Positions 9,088 through 18,413 are shown, counted from the first letter of the stretch. The stretch is 64,000 nucleotides of DNA from Rhodoferax aquaticus (GCF_006974105.1 NZ_CP036282.1:372001-436000), one strand, 5' to 3'. Program-made: numbers and translations. Notes: generated by a model from the letters alone, not told the origin.

Positions 9088-9105
9088 GTTTGTTTGTTTG
9101 TTTGT
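9088..9105. repeat. Tetranucleotide tract (GTTT)4GT in the ycnI leader
   Basis: Four perfect tandem GTTT units plus GT, preceded by a T-run, ending 15 bases before the ycnI ATG. No Shine-Dalgarno is visible between the tract and the ATG. Short tandem repeats of this kind can slip during replication and change the spacing of promoter or ribosome-binding elements; here that is only a possibility. Confidence 0.8.
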
Positions 9106-9120
9106 ACTTTTGTCTTGACC

Positions 9121-9672
9121 ATGAAAACTTCAATTGCTCTCAAATTTGTAGCTGCTTGCGCAATATCCATGGGCGCAAGTGCCACTTTTGCCCATGTCAC
9201 TCTGCAAGACGGTGCCGCTGCTGCCGGTACCGGCTACCGCGCCACCTTGCGCGTGGGCCACGGTTGCGAAGGCACACCGACCACAGGGTTGAAGGTCATC
9301 ATCCCTGCAGGCTTCAACGGCGCTCAGCCCATGCCCAAGGCGGGTTGGACGGTCAGCACCCGCGTGGGCAAGTTGGCCGAACCGTATGAGAGCCACGGCA
9401 CCCAATACACCGACGGCGTGCTGGAGATTAGCTGGACCGCCAACACCCCCGCCGACGCATTGCCTGACGCCTTCTATGACGAATTTGTGCTGCGCGGCAC
9501 TACGCCCAAAAAGCCTGGACCTGTGTGGTTCAAAGTGGTGCAAACCTGCGTCAAGGGCCGCAACGAATGGGTGGAAGTGCCCGCGTCCGGCAGCTCCACC
9601 AAGGGCTTGAAAATGCCTGCTGCCCTGCTCGAAGTGCTGGATGTGCAAGCCGCTGGCGGCCACAGCCACTAA
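9121..9672 (+). CDS. ycnI: YcnI/DUF1775 periplasmic copper-binding protein
   Basis: 183 residues. The signal peptide is residues 1-24, with a predicted cleavage after 'ATFA' that leaves His25 (HVTLQD) as the mature N-terminus. YcnI proteins bind Cu(II) through such an N-terminal His (a mono-histidine brace), so the layout fits. The remainder has the family's 'EGTPTTGLKVIIPAGF' and 'SWTANTPADALPDAFYDEF'. A member of the 45-bp dispersed repeat (9135-9179) supplies the codons of the signal-peptide core. It is followed 45 bp later by a PCu(A)C chaperone, a common partnership. Confidence 0.9.
   Translation: MKTSIALKFVAACAISMGASATFAHVTLQDGAAAAGTGYRATLRVGHGCEGTPTTGLKVIIPAGFNGAQPMPKAGWTVSTRVGKLAEPYESHGTQYTDGVLEISWTANTPADALPDAFYDEFVLRGTTPKKPGPVWFKVVQTCVKGRNEWVEVPASGSSTKGLKMPAALLEVLDVQAAGGHSH
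9135..9179 (+). repeat. 45-bp dispersed repeat, copy inside ycnI
   Basis: Has the family layout: TGCT, 9 bases, GTAGCTG, 20 bases, GCAAG. It matches the reverse complement of the intergenic copy at 31364-31408 at 38 of 45 positions. The end forms a perfect inverted repeat, CTTGCGC and GCGCAAG, around an 11-base loop. It is read in frame as about residues 5-20 of ycnI, the hydrophobic heart of the signal peptide. Confidence 0.85.
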
Positions 9673-9717
9673 GAACCTCCCCCTTCACCCATCAATTCAC
9701 ACTGCATAGGAAACACC

Positions 9718-10221
9718 ATGAAATTCTCGCGCATAGGCTGTCTGGCTTTGTTGGCTAGCTCGCTGTCGGCCCCCTTGTGGGCCCAATCGGTAGACATTCA
9801 AGGCGCTTGGGCGCGGGCCACCGTGCAAGGCCAAAAGGCTTCTGGCGCCTTCATGCAGCTGACCGCCAAGGATGCCGGCCGCTTGGTGCGCGTCAGCAGC
9901 CCCGTAGCCGGTGTGGCCGAAGTGCATGAAATGTCCATGGACGGCGGCGTGATGAAAATGCGCGCCCTAGACAAGGGGCTGGAGCTACCTGCTGGCAAAG
10001 CGGTAGAACTCAAGCCCGGTGGCTACCACATCATGCTGATGGACTTGAAGTTGCCCTTGCTGAAAGACACCACCATTCCCTTGACCCTGGTGTTCAAAGA
10101 CGCCAAGGGCGGAGAAACTAGCAAAGAACTCAAAGTGCCTGTGTCGCAAGTGGCCCCTGCTGGTTCGGGTTCGCCCGCTGCGCAAGACGCCCACGGCGCA
10201 CATGCCAACCACGGCAAATAA
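9718..10221 (+). CDS. PCu(A)C-type periplasmic copper chaperone
   Basis: 167 residues with a signal peptide (1-22, ending LWAQS). Copper ligands are visible as His70, Met81, His104 and Met106, close to the H-x10-M-x21-H-x-M motif of PCu(A)C. The C-terminal tail is His-rich (AHGAHANHGK). The family delivers Cu(I) to the CuA/CuB centres of cytochrome oxidases, together with Sco. A good AGGAAA ribosome site precedes the ATG. Downstream of ycnI on the same strand. Confidence 0.9.
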   Translation: MKFSRIGCLALLASSLSAPLWAQSVDIQGAWARATVQGQKASGAFMQLTAKDAGRLVRVSSPVAGVAEVHEMSMDGGVMKMRALDKGLELPAGKAVELKPGGYHIMLMDLKLPLLKDTTIPLTLVFKDAKGGETSKELKVPVSQVAPAGSGSPAAQDAHGAHANHGK

Positions 10222-10249
10222 GGCGCTTGCTTCATCTGCCTTAGCCGCT

Positions 10250-10636
10250 ATGCACAACACGAACTTTTATGCCATGTTGCGCCGCCCCTGGGCTGTGTGC
10301 TTGGCTGTGTGCTTGGCGTGCGTGATGGCTTTGGCACCCACGGTGTCGCATGCCTTGGTGCATGCGCGCCCTGATTGGCCGATTGAAATTTGTTCCAGCA
10401 GTGGCACGCGCACCGTGCCCGCAGATGCACCTGCCAGCCAAGGCGCGCCGTTTGCCTTAGACCACTGCCCGTTTTGCCTGCATCCCAGCGACCGCAGCGC
10501 TCCTCCGCCCAGCCAGACGTTTTACCTCTTCTCGGTGACCGGCGGCCCGCAGGAGGCTGCTGTTGCGCAGGCTTTTTTCTACGCCCACCCACCCGCATTT
10601 GCGCCACCACCGCGTGGCCCCCCGCACTCCGTTTGA
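10250..10636 (+). CDS. DUF2946 family protein
   Basis: About 128 residues if started at the ATG at 10250. An earlier ATG at 10202 overlaps the PCu(A)C gene, and an ATG at 10271 is possible too, so the start is uncertain. One hydrophobic segment acts as signal or anchor (ends 'APTVSHALVHA'). The mature part holds a lone Cys (ICSSSG) and 'DHCPFCLHP', the His/Cys cluster typical of DUF2946. It probably handles copper or haem-copper insertion; no experimental role known to me. Confidence 0.65.
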   Translation: MHNTNFYAMLRRPWAVCLAVCLACVMALAPTVSHALVHARPDWPIEICSSSGTRTVPADAPASQGAPFALDHCPFCLHPSDRSAPPPSQTFYLFSVTGGPQEAAVAQAFFYAHPPAFAPPPRGPPHSV

Positions 10637-10911
10637 ACCTTTGGTTCAGTCGCTCGAAACGCGTGGCGAGGTGCCATGTCTGTTTGTTTGAGCGCGCTGC
10701 GCATTCATTGAAACCTGCGGTCGCGCACCACCCGTGGCTGAGCACAGGTGCTCGTTCTCGCCCTGACATTGGCCCTAACTAGCCGGTCTAGATCTTCCAC
10801 ATGGGCCAAGCCCGGTGGCACTGACCCCTGGGGCGTGGCACGCGCTTGGATGCCCCAGCCTACGCCCGCTTTTTTGACCCATTCCCTTGATTTGCCCACT
10901 AGGAGACATCC

Positions 10912-12318
10912 ATGACGGATACCACCCTCGCTGCGTCTGACACGCAGTCCCGCGCGGTCCATGCGCGCTTTTACGCCACGGCCTGGCGCTGGCATTTCTA
11001 TGCGGGCCTCTATGTTGTGCCCTTCTTGACCATGCTGGCGATCACTGGCTTGGTGATGGTGTTCTTCACCGGCTTTCAAACCCGTTTGGGGATGAGCATC
11101 CACATCCAGCCGCAAGCCCAAGTGCAGTCGGTTACCTCGCAGGCCAAGGCCGCGCTGGCGCAGTATCCACAAGCCAAGCTCAAAGAATATGTGGCGCCTA
11201 AGGCCGCCAATGTGCCTGCGTGGTTCACCATTCTTGACGGCGCGGCGACCCAGTCCGTGGCGGTGAATCCTTACACCGCGGAAGTCATCAAGACCGTAGA
11301 CAAAGGCAACACCGTGTACGCATGGGCCGAGCAAATCCACGGCTCGCTGCTGCTTGGCGATGTGGGCGACGCCCTGATCGAAATCGCAGCCGGTTTGGGC
11401 ATGGTGATGATCATCACCGGCCTGTACCTTTACTGGCCACGCAACGGCGGCACCTGGGCCGAAGCGCTCATTCCCGATGTGCGCGCCAAGGGCCGCAAGT
11501 TTTGGAAAAGCATGCACTCCAGCATTGGTTTTTGGCTCAGCATCGTGCTGGCGCTGTTTTTGCTCACGGGCTTGTCTTGGACCAATGTGTGGGGCAACAA
11601 GTTTGTGCAGCCGTGGGGCAGCTTTCCAGCTGAAAAGTGGGAAGCGCCCAAGTCAGACGCCACCCACGCAAGCTTGAATAGCGCAGGGTTGCACGAGGTG
11701 CCTTGGGGCTTGGAGCTCACCCCGCTGCCAGTTTCTGGTTCTGACGTGGGTACGCCCGGCGTACCTGCGGGCCAGCCTATCAATTTGGACGGCCTGTACG
11801 CCTTGGCCAAAACCTTGGGCTTTGCAGGCCAGTTCCACATCCACGTGCCGCAAGACGCCACCGGCGTGTACACCTTGTCGGCCGACACCATGAGTGGCGA
11901 TTTGCAGGTGCCTACCCAAGACCGCACCGTGCACGTAGACCGCTACACCGGCAAGATCCTGGTAGACATGGGTTTTGCAGACTATTCACTGCTGGCCAAG
12001 GCCATGGCCGTAGGCATTGCGCTGCACCAAGGCGACTTGGGCCTGTGGAGCGCGTGGCTCAACGTGGTGCTGTGCTTGAGCGTGGCATTCATTTGCATCA
12101 GCGGCATCGTGATGTGGTGGCTGCGCCGCCCAGCGGGCGCTGCACGCTTGGGTGCACCCGGTGTGCCTGCCAATGCCGCATTGTGGAAAACGGGTGTGGT
12201 GGTCATGCTGGGCGCGTCCTTGGCGTTTCCGGTCAGCGGTGCGGTGTTGCTGGGCGTGTTGTTGCTGGACTTTGTGCTCTTGTCGCGCATCAAACCACTG
12301 AAGCAGTGGGTGGGCTAA
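10912..12318 (+). CDS. PepSY-associated transmembrane protein
   Basis: 468 residues with four main membrane segments (about 25-50, 150-175, 200-225, 375-400) plus a C-terminal pair, and two large periplasmic PepSY-containing regions. 'WRWHFYAGLYVVPFLTMLAITG' begins the family's first helix, and a 'HxxL..GDxGD' stretch follows (IHGSLLLGDVGDALIE). Such proteins are found next to TonB-dependent siderophore or metal receptors and are thought to reduce or release metal in the periplasm. Here it closes the copper run, after a 275-bp gap in which I see no gene or clear signal. Confidence 0.85.
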   Translation: MTDTTLAASDTQSRAVHARFYATAWRWHFYAGLYVVPFLTMLAITGLVMVFFTGFQTRLGMSIHIQPQAQVQSVTSQAKAALAQYPQAKLKEYVAPKAANVPAWFTILDGAATQSVAVNPYTAEVIKTVDKGNTVYAWAEQIHGSLLLGDVGDALIEIAAGLGMVMIITGLYLYWPRNGGTWAEALIPDVRAKGRKFWKSMHSSIGFWLSIVLALFLLTGLSWTNVWGNKFVQPWGSFPAEKWEAPKSDATHASLNSAGLHEVPWGLELTPLPVSGSDVGTPGVPAGQPINLDGLYALAKTLGFAGQFHIHVPQDATGVYTLSADTMSGDLQVPTQDRTVHVDRYTGKILVDMGFADYSLLAKAMAVGIALHQGDLGLWSAWLNVVLCLSVAFICISGIVMWWLRRPAGAARLGAPGVPANAALWKTGVVVMLGASLAFPVSGAVLLGVLLLDFVLLSRIKPLKQWVG

Positions 12319-12402
12319 GCCGCAAGCTTGGCTCGCCAGTCGGTGCGCATTGGAGTAAGCTGTCGCGCATGGCCTGATCAACAGGCCGCACTAGGAGCAA
12401 GC

Positions 12403-13080
12403 ATGAGCGATAACGACAGCGCTGGCTTTGGCAAGTTTGTGCCGGGCTTTGACTTTTTACAAAACCTGGCCAAAGGCGCCAGCACCCACATCCCCCAAAT
12501 GCCCAATATCGGCAACTGGGTGGCGCCTACCCTGAATGTGGAAGAGCTTGAAAAGCGGATCACCGAGCTCAAAGGCGTGCACTTTTGGCTGGAGCAAAAC
12601 TCCCGCGCCTTGGGGGCCACCATCCAAGCGCTGGAAGTGCAGCGCATGACTTTGGCCACCCTGCAGGGCATGAACTTCAACCTGGGTGACATGGCCAATG
12701 CTCTCAAGCTCAAAGCCGCCGACACCGTGTACACAGGTGTACAGCGTGTGACCGAGCGCGCCGCCAGTACGGCAAAAACCATTTCTGACGTCGCCTCTTC
12801 CGCCACCAAGGCGGACGACCAAGACACCGACAAGCCTGCGGGCAACCCGTTCATAGACCCCATGCAAATGTGGGGCTCGCTCACCCAGCAGTTTCAGAAC
12901 ATCGCGGCCAACGCTATCAAAGAGGCGAGCACCAAAACCGCCGTCGATATCACCAAAAACATGGCCACCGGCTTGGCCAAAGAAGCGATCAAGTCTGGCA
13001 AGAAAGCCGCTGGCGCTGCGGTGCGCCGCACGGGCACCAGCACCCCGCGTAAAACCACCAAAAAACCCGCTGCCAAGTAA
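12403..13080 (+). CDS. phaM: PhaM-type PHB granule regulator
   Basis: 225 residues after a clear AGGAG. The N-terminus has the PhaM look ('FVPGFDFLQNLAKGAS', 'WVAPTLNVEELEKRI', 'LKGVHFWLEQN', 'ALEVQRMTLATLQGMN'). The C-terminus is a Lys/Ala/Pro-rich tail (TPRKTTKKPAAK) like histone H1, which in Ralstonia PhaM binds DNA and anchors polyhydroxybutyrate granules to the nucleoid while activating PhaC. This implies the organism stores PHB. No other pha gene is present. Confidence 0.85.
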   Translation: MSDNDSAGFGKFVPGFDFLQNLAKGASTHIPQMPNIGNWVAPTLNVEELEKRITELKGVHFWLEQNSRALGATIQALEVQRMTLATLQGMNFNLGDMANALKLKAADTVYTGVQRVTERAASTAKTISDVASSATKADDQDTDKPAGNPFIDPMQMWGSLTQQFQNIAANAIKEASTKTAVDITKNMATGLAKEAIKSGKKAAGAAVRRTGTSTPRKTTKKPAAK

Positions 13081-13083
13081 AGC

Positions 13084-13106
13084 GTGGAGCCCGCTAGGGG
13101 CTCTAC
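13084..13106. other. Hairpin between phaM and the FIST gene
   Basis: A nine-base-pair stem (GTGGAGCCC with GGGCTCTAC, one G-U pair) around the loop GCTAG starts 3 bases after the phaM stop and ends 9 bases before the FIST ATG. There is no T-run, so it is not a standard intrinsic terminator. It could end or protect the phaM mRNA or affect FIST translation. Confidence 0.45.
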
Positions 13107-13115
13107 ACTGCGGGC

Positions 13116-14402
13116 ATGAAGCTCTTTCCCTACGCCCATGCGACCCATCCCCATTGGGAGATGGCCGCTGCCTTGGTCTTGGCACAGCTGCGTGCCCAAA
13201 TGGCCCAGCCTGACTACGCAGCCTCGCCCAGCTTAGGCTTGCTGTACATCACCGATCACTACACCGCAGATGCCACGGGCATCTTGGAGTTGCTGAGTGC
13301 CGAGCTGCCCCTGGTCACCGACTGGTCGGGCACAGTAGGTGTGGGCGTTGCCGCCAACAATGTGGAATATTTTGACGAGCCGGCCTTGGCCGTGATGTTG
13401 CTGGACTTGCCCAGCGACCAGTACCGCGTGTTCTCCGGCATTGCCCCCTTGGGCTTGGGTTTTGAAGCCCACACTGCCTTGGTCCACGCCGACGCCAGCG
13501 CAGCAGACATCGCGGGGCTGGTGGAGGAGATGGCGGCACGCACCGATGCAGGCTACCTGTTTGGTGGCTTGGCCAGCCGCCGCGCGGGTGGGCTGCAGTT
13601 TGCCGTGTCGGGTGACGGCAATATTCGGGGCCACGGCGGGGCCAGCGGTGTGCTCAGCGGTGGCTTGAGTGGTGTGGCTTTTGGCCCAGAGGTGGCCTTG
13701 GTATCGCGTGTGACACAAGGGTGTAAGCCCGTCTCCAAAGTGCGTACCGTCACCCAGGCCGACCACAACGTGGTGGTCACCCTAGATGGAGAGCCTGCGC
13801 TGGACGTGCTGCTGGACGACTTGTCTGTCACCTTGGACGAGCCCCAGCAAGCCTTGAGCGCGGTGCGCGCGACCTTGGTGGGCATGGTCTGCGCACCTGG
13901 CTCGCGTGCGCAAGCGACTCGGTTGGTGGAGACCCACTTGCCCCAAACAGGCAACTTTGGAAGCGATGTCATCGTGCGCCACATCATCGGGCTAGACCCT
14001 GGTCGTCATGGCGTGGCCGTGGCGGCACAAGTGACCGAGGGCACCACGCTGGCGTTTTGCCAGCGAAACCAACAAGCGGCCAAAGCAGACCTGGTGCGCA
14101 TTTGCGCTGAAGTGCGCGAAGAGTTGGAGCCTGAAGAGTTGGGCTTGGAGTTGGCACTGGCGCTCCATACACCAGAAGCCCAAGCCGCACCGCACCCGCA
14201 ACGGCGCATCGCTGGCGCGTTGTATGTCAGTTGCGCAGGGCGGGGCGGGCCCCATTTCGGCGCACCCAGCGCAGAGATGCACATCGTTCGCCGCGCTTTG
14301 GGTGACGTGCCTTTGGTCGGTTTTTTTGGCAGTGGAGAAATTGCCCACAAACACGTGTATGGCTACACCGGCGTGCTGACGGTGTTTGTTGGCAAAGACT
14401 AA
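13116..14402 (+). CDS. FIST N/C domain signal-sensing protein
   Basis: 428 residues: FIST_N (about 25-215, with 'GVGVAANNVEYFDEPALAVM' at the start of the sheet) and FIST_C (about 225-395, ending 'FFGSGEIAHKHVYGYTGVL', a conserved FIST_C feature). There is no membrane segment, so it is cytosolic. FIST domains bind small ligands and often sit next to signal-transduction genes. Here it is 153 bp upstream of a run of four MCP genes on the same strand, so it may modulate chemotaxis signalling. Ligand unknown. Confidence 0.85.
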   Translation: MKLFPYAHATHPHWEMAAALVLAQLRAQMAQPDYAASPSLGLLYITDHYTADATGILELLSAELPLVTDWSGTVGVGVAANNVEYFDEPALAVMLLDLPSDQYRVFSGIAPLGLGFEAHTALVHADASAADIAGLVEEMAARTDAGYLFGGLASRRAGGLQFAVSGDGNIRGHGGASGVLSGGLSGVAFGPEVALVSRVTQGCKPVSKVRTVTQADHNVVVTLDGEPALDVLLDDLSVTLDEPQQALSAVRATLVGMVCAPGSRAQATRLVETHLPQTGNFGSDVIVRHIIGLDPGRHGVAVAAQVTEGTTLAFCQRNQQAAKADLVRICAEVREELEPEELGLELALALHTPEAQAAPHPQRRIAGALYVSCAGRGGPHFGAPSAEMHIVRRALGDVPLVGFFGSGEIAHKHVYGYTGVLTVFVGKD

Positions 14403-14555
14403 TTCACGCCGTCACGGTAAAGGGCCGCTTTTTGTACGCCTAGGGGCACAGCTTGGCAAACCCTCGCCTTATTCTTTCTTTCTCACCCTATGCAAAGTCT
14501 TGCCCAGGGAGTAACCTGACTGTTGGATCAACCAACGAACAGGCAGGGCTGGGCA

Positions 14556-16355
14556 ATGAACTTTTCGAATCTGAAGATCTCCGCCAAATTGGCACTTAGC
14601 TTTGGCATGGTGGTTGTGCTCACGGTCGCGCTGGGGTTTACGGCGCTCTACCAAATTTCCAATGTGGCAGCCCAAACCGAAAACATTGCCACCAATAACT
14701 TACCCAGCGTAGAGAACTCGGCCAGTTTGCGCGCCACGCTCAATGCCTTGCGGCGCTTTGAGGCCCGCCACATTCTGGCCAGCGAAGAAAAAGACAAAGT
14801 TGAGCAAGAGGCGCAGATTACTGCCGCGCGCAAGACCTTGGCCGAACAAGAGGCCCAGTTGCTTCCTTTGCTGACGTCTGACACAGAGAAAGCGGCCTTT
14901 GCGAACTACAAAACTAACCGCGACGCATGGTTTGCCATTGCCGACAAAAACCTGCCGGTTTCGCGTCAAGGGGCGGCAGGCATGGCCGAGGCTGCCAATA
15001 CTTATAGCAATGTAGCCGCCGTTCCATTTATGACCGCCTTGAAAGACATCCAAGGCATTGTGGAATACAACGTCATAGAGGGGGGCAAGTCGTGGGTGGA
15101 GGCGCAGGCCATCCGTGACCGGGCCCGCTGGGTAGTCACTGCCGCCGTTGCCTTGTCGGTGCTGGCCTCTGTGGTTTTGGCAATTGCCATCTCGCGTGCC
15201 ATTGCTGGGCCTATTGGTCAGGCGGTGGCGGCCGCAGGCAGTATTGCAGCCGGAGATATGTCTGTGGAACTGCGCGCCCAAGGCAGTGACGAGCCATCGC
15301 AGCTCTTGCGCTCGCTTGAGGCTATGCGGACCAGCTTGGTGCAGGTGGTGTCCAACGTACGGCAAGGCTCGCAAAGCGTGGCCAATGCCAGCGCCGAAAT
15401 TGCCCAAGGCAATAACGACTTGAGCACACGCACCGAGAGCTAAGCCAGCGCCTTGGAAGAAACCGCCGCCAGCATGGAAGAGCTGAGTGCCACGGTCAAG
15501 CAAAACGCCGACAGCGCGCGCCAAGCGCGGCAACTGGCTTCCAACGCGTCGACCGTCGCCCTGCAAGGTGGTGCAGTGGTGGGCCAAGTGGTAGAGACCA
15601 TGAAGGGCATCAATGAGTCCAGCCGCAAGATTGCCGACATCATTAGCGTGATTGACGGCATTGCCTTCCAAACCAATATCTTGGCGCTCAACGCAGCGGT
15701 AGAAGCCGCCCGCGCGGGTGAACAGGGGCGCGGCTTTGCTGTGGTGGCGTCTGAAGTGCGTTCTCTGGCCGGGCGCAGTGCCGACGCTGCCAAAGAAATC
15801 AAAAGCCTGATCAATGCCAGCGTAGAGCGGGTCGAGCAAGGCAGTACCCTGGTCGACAAGGCGGGGGAAACCATGAGTGAGGTAGTCAGCTCCATCCAGC
15901 GGGTGACCGACATCATGGGTGAGATCAGCGCCGCCAGCACGGAGCAAGCCTCAGGCGTGGCGCAAGTGGGCGAGGCCGTGACCCACATGGACCAAGCCAC
16001 ACAGCAAAACGCAGCCTTGGTGGAAGAAATGGCAGCGGCCGCCAGCAGCTTGAAGAGCCAGGCCCAAGACTTGGTGCAGGTGGTGGCCGTGTTCAACATT
16101 GGAGCCCATGGCCAAAGCGGCGGCGCTAGAGCGGCGCGTACCCCAGTGCGCACGGCCAGTGCCCCGCCATTTGGCGGCGATGAGCGCAGGGCTTTGGCCA
16201 AGCCTGCCGCGCGCGCCGCAGCACCAGCCTTGAAGGCCGCACCGAGTCGGCCTGCCCCGCCACCCGCCAGCAGCGCACGCTTACCCAGCCCAGCGCCCAA
16301 AGCCAGCGCAAAAGCCACCCCGGCCGGGGGGGATGACGACTGGGAAACCTTTTAG
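14556..16355 (+). pseudogene. MCP gene interrupted by an in-frame TAA
   Basis: The frame runs 600 codons and encodes a complete MCP (TM1 about 8-28, periplasmic four-helix region, TM2 about 195-215, HAMP, signalling domain, C-terminal DWETF) except for TAA at codon 296 (15441-15443), just after HAMP at 'DLSTRTES'. The paralogues read TEQQASAL here. GAGAGCTAAGCC can come from GAGCAGCAAGCC by one lost C and one gained T, which keeps the frame but creates the stop. Everything downstream is intact, so the lesion is recent, a sequencing error, or tolerated. ATG at 15474, with GGAAGAA upstream, could restart a soluble signalling domain. Confidence 0.85.
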
Positions 16356-16439
16356 CCTCTGCCGCGTTGGAATGGCTGGGGCGGATTTGAATCCCCGCTT
16401 GGCCTGTGCTTGGCTCAGTGATGGGGCATAGATTGGCCA

Positions 16440-16484
16440 TTTGCGCCCATGGATAGTGTGTGTATAGCTATACATTAGATAGCA
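16440..16484 (-). repeat. 45-bp dispersed repeat, intergenic copy
   Basis: On the minus strand it reads TGCT, 9 bases, ATAGCTA, 20 bases ending CCATGGGC, GCAAA, the family layout. It lies between the broken MCP and the next MCP gene. Confidence 0.8.
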
Positions 16485-16544
16485 ACTCTAGCGGTGGGGC
16501 CTGTGGCCTTGGCCGTGTCGTAGAAATCCGGCGCTTTTCGTACT

Positions 16545-16566
16545 TGCCAAAAGCCAGCTTTTGGCA
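16545..16566. other. Perfect hairpin upstream of an MCP gene
   Basis: TGCCAAAAG, loop CCAG, CTTTTGGCA: a nine-base-pair perfect stem 38 bases upstream of the MCP start at 16605. No T-run follows, so a terminator for the broken MCP is unlikely. It could be an operator or a 5' leader structure. Confidence 0.5.
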
Positions 16567-16604
16567 CGAAGATACCGCCACCTTTCGCTTTGGGCCTGCG
16601 TTCC

Positions 16605-18413
16605 ATGAAACTCAATAACTTTGGTATCCGCGTCCGCATCACCGTGGGCCTTGCAGCCATTTTGTTGCTCGCCGTGCTCAGTGCAGCCAATTCGCTGTAC
16701 CAAAATATTTCCGTCAAGTACGAAGCCGGCGAGGTGGCGAACTCTTGGATCCCCGCCATTGAGAACTTGGGCCGGATGAATGCCTATCTTTCCGACCACT
16801 ACACGGCGACCAGTGACCGCCTGGCCATTCAGGGCAACCTGGATGCCATGAGCTTTCAGAAGGTGACCACCGAATCGTCCACCAACTTGGCCAAAGCGAC
16901 GGAGATCTACGCTGCCACCCTGCTCACCTATTCTGATGAAACAGCTGCACAAGGAGAAGCCGAGAAAGCCTTGTTTGCAGACTACCAAGCCAAGCGCGAC
17001 GCGTACTTCAAACTGGCCAAAGATGGCTCTCAGGCAGTAGAAGATGCCATGGGCGATGAGAACGTGTTGTTGTTGGTGCGTCAACAGTATTCCGGCACGA
17101 TGCCCGAGGCCTTCAAGAAGGCCCATGCTGCGATGGACGCCATCCTCCAGTTCAACCTCAAAGGTACCGCCATGGCGGCCACTGCAGTGGCCAACAAGGT
17201 GAGTGCGGCTGAAGTCGCCATGCTCATCACCCTGGCCGTAAGCCTGCTGGTAGGGGCCGCGTTGATTTGGGTGATCCCACGCAGCGTGATTGAACCCGTC
17301 AATCAGGCGGTGGCGATTGCCCAAAGCATTGCAGATGGTGACCTGACGCAACGCGTGCAGGTGCAGGGCAAGGATGAAATGGGGCAGCTCCTGTCTAGTC
17401 TGGAGCGCATGCAAACACAACTCCTTCAAGTGGTGTCTAACGTGCGCAGCGGCTCCGAGTCAGTTGCCACTGCAAGCGCCGAAATCGCCCAAGGCAACCA
17501 CGACCTGAGTGCGCGCACAGAACAACAAGCCAGTGCACTGGAGCAAACCGCCGCCAGCATGGAAGAACTGGGCTCCACCGTCAAACAAAACGCCGACTCC
17601 GCCCGCCAGGCCAATCAACTCGCTATGAACGCGTCCACCGTCGCCGTCCAGGGCGGCAACGTGGTAGGCCAAGTCGTTGAAACCATGAAAGGCATCAACG
17701 ACGCCAGCCGCAAGATTGCCGACATCATCAGCGTGATTGATGGCATTGCCTTCCAAACCAATATCTTGGCTCTGAATGCAGCGGTAGAAGCCGCGCGGGC
17801 GGGTGAGCAAGGCCGAGGCTTTGCCGTGGTGGCCAGCGAAGTGCGCAGCTTGGCAGGGCGCAGTGCAGACGCTGCCAAAGAGATCAAAAGCCTCATCAAC
17901 GCCAGCGTAGAGCGGGTCGAGCAAGGCTCAGCCTTGGTGGACAAAGCCGGCGACACCATGGCGGAGGTGGTAAGCAGCATCAAACGCGTGACCGACATCA
18001 TGGGTGAGATCAGCGCTGCCAGCAGCGAGCAAGCCTTGGGCGTGGCCCAGGTGGGCGAGGCGGTGACGCAAATGGACCAGGGCACGCAGCAAAACGCGGC
18101 TTTGGTGGAAGAAATGGCAGCAGCGGCCAGCAGTCTTAAGAGTCAAGCTGAAGACCTCGTAGACGTGGTGTCAGTTTTCAAGCTGCCAGCGGGCACCCAC
18201 GGCAATCGGTCTGAACGCAGTCCTGTGCGGGCCACCCCGGGCCAGTCGGCTGGGAGCACCTTGCGACTTGCACGCAACGCCAATTCACGTGCAGCAGCCA
18301 AACCAGCTCTTGCGCCCCAGCCCAGCGCGCCGTTGCCTCGGCCCCTAGCCGCAGCCAAACCCCAGGCCAAAGCTACCCCTGCCGGTGGCGATGACGACTG
18401 GGAAACCTTTTAG
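16605..18413 (+). CDS. Methyl-accepting chemotaxis protein with DWETF tail
   Basis: 602 residues: TM1 about 12-31, periplasmic four-helix-bundle sensor (about 32-198), TM2 about 199-220, HAMP, then a long signalling domain with the invariant tip '[20 protein letters not shown]'. An Ala/Pro-rich flexible linker ends in GGDDDWETF. The terminal pentapeptide is the kind that tethers CheR and CheB; both are encoded at 59.4-61.7 kb. The ATG at 16605 (MKLNNFG) is preferred over a TTG at 16590. The sensor is not similar to any ligand class I can name. Confidence 0.95.
   Translation: MKLNNFGIRVRITVGLAAILLLAVLSAANSLYQNISVKYEAGEVANSWIPAIENLGRMNAYLSDHYTATSDRLAIQGNLDAMSFQKVTTESSTNLAKATEIYAATLLTYSDETAAQGEAEKALFADYQAKRDAYFKLAKDGSQAVEDAMGDENVLLLVRQQYSGTMPEAFKKAHAAMDAILQFNLKGTAMAATAVANKVSAAEVAMLITLAVSLLVGAALIWVIPRSVIEPVNQAVAIAQSIADGDLTQRVQVQGKDEMGQLLSSLERMQTQLLQVVSNVRSGSESVATASAEIAQGNHDLSARTEQQASALEQTAASMEELGSTVKQNADSARQANQLAMNASTVAVQGGNVVGQVVETMKGINDASRKIADIISVIDGIAFQTNILALNAAVEAARAGEQGRGFAVVASEVRSLAGRSADAAKEIKSLINASVERVEQGSALVDKAGDTMAEVVSSIKRVTDIMGEISAASSEQALGVAQVGEAVTQMDQGTQQNAALVEEMAAAASSLKSQAEDLVDVVSVFKLPAGTHGNRSERSPVRATPGQSAGSTLRLARNANSRAAAKPALAPQPSAPLPRPLAAAKPQAKATPAGGDDDWETF

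Noticed and set aside
10637..10911. Possible gene or small RNA in the 275-bp gap before the PepSY gene
   Set aside because: No open frame with a start and ribosome site and no stable hairpin with a T-run was found.
15441..15443. Possible programmed read-through or selenocysteine at the MCP stop
   Set aside because: The codon is TAA, not TGA, and no recoding structure is evident downstream.
14700..15947. Long open frame on the minus strand opposite the MCP genes (similar ones opposite the other MCPs)
   Set aside because: It mirrors the conserved MCP codons in every paralogue, has no ribosome site or family likeness, and is a by-product of high-GC codon use.
16562..16578. TGGCACG-like start of a sigma-54 promoter before the MCP at 16605
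   Set aside because: The -12 TTGC element is missing (the bases at that spacing read TACC).
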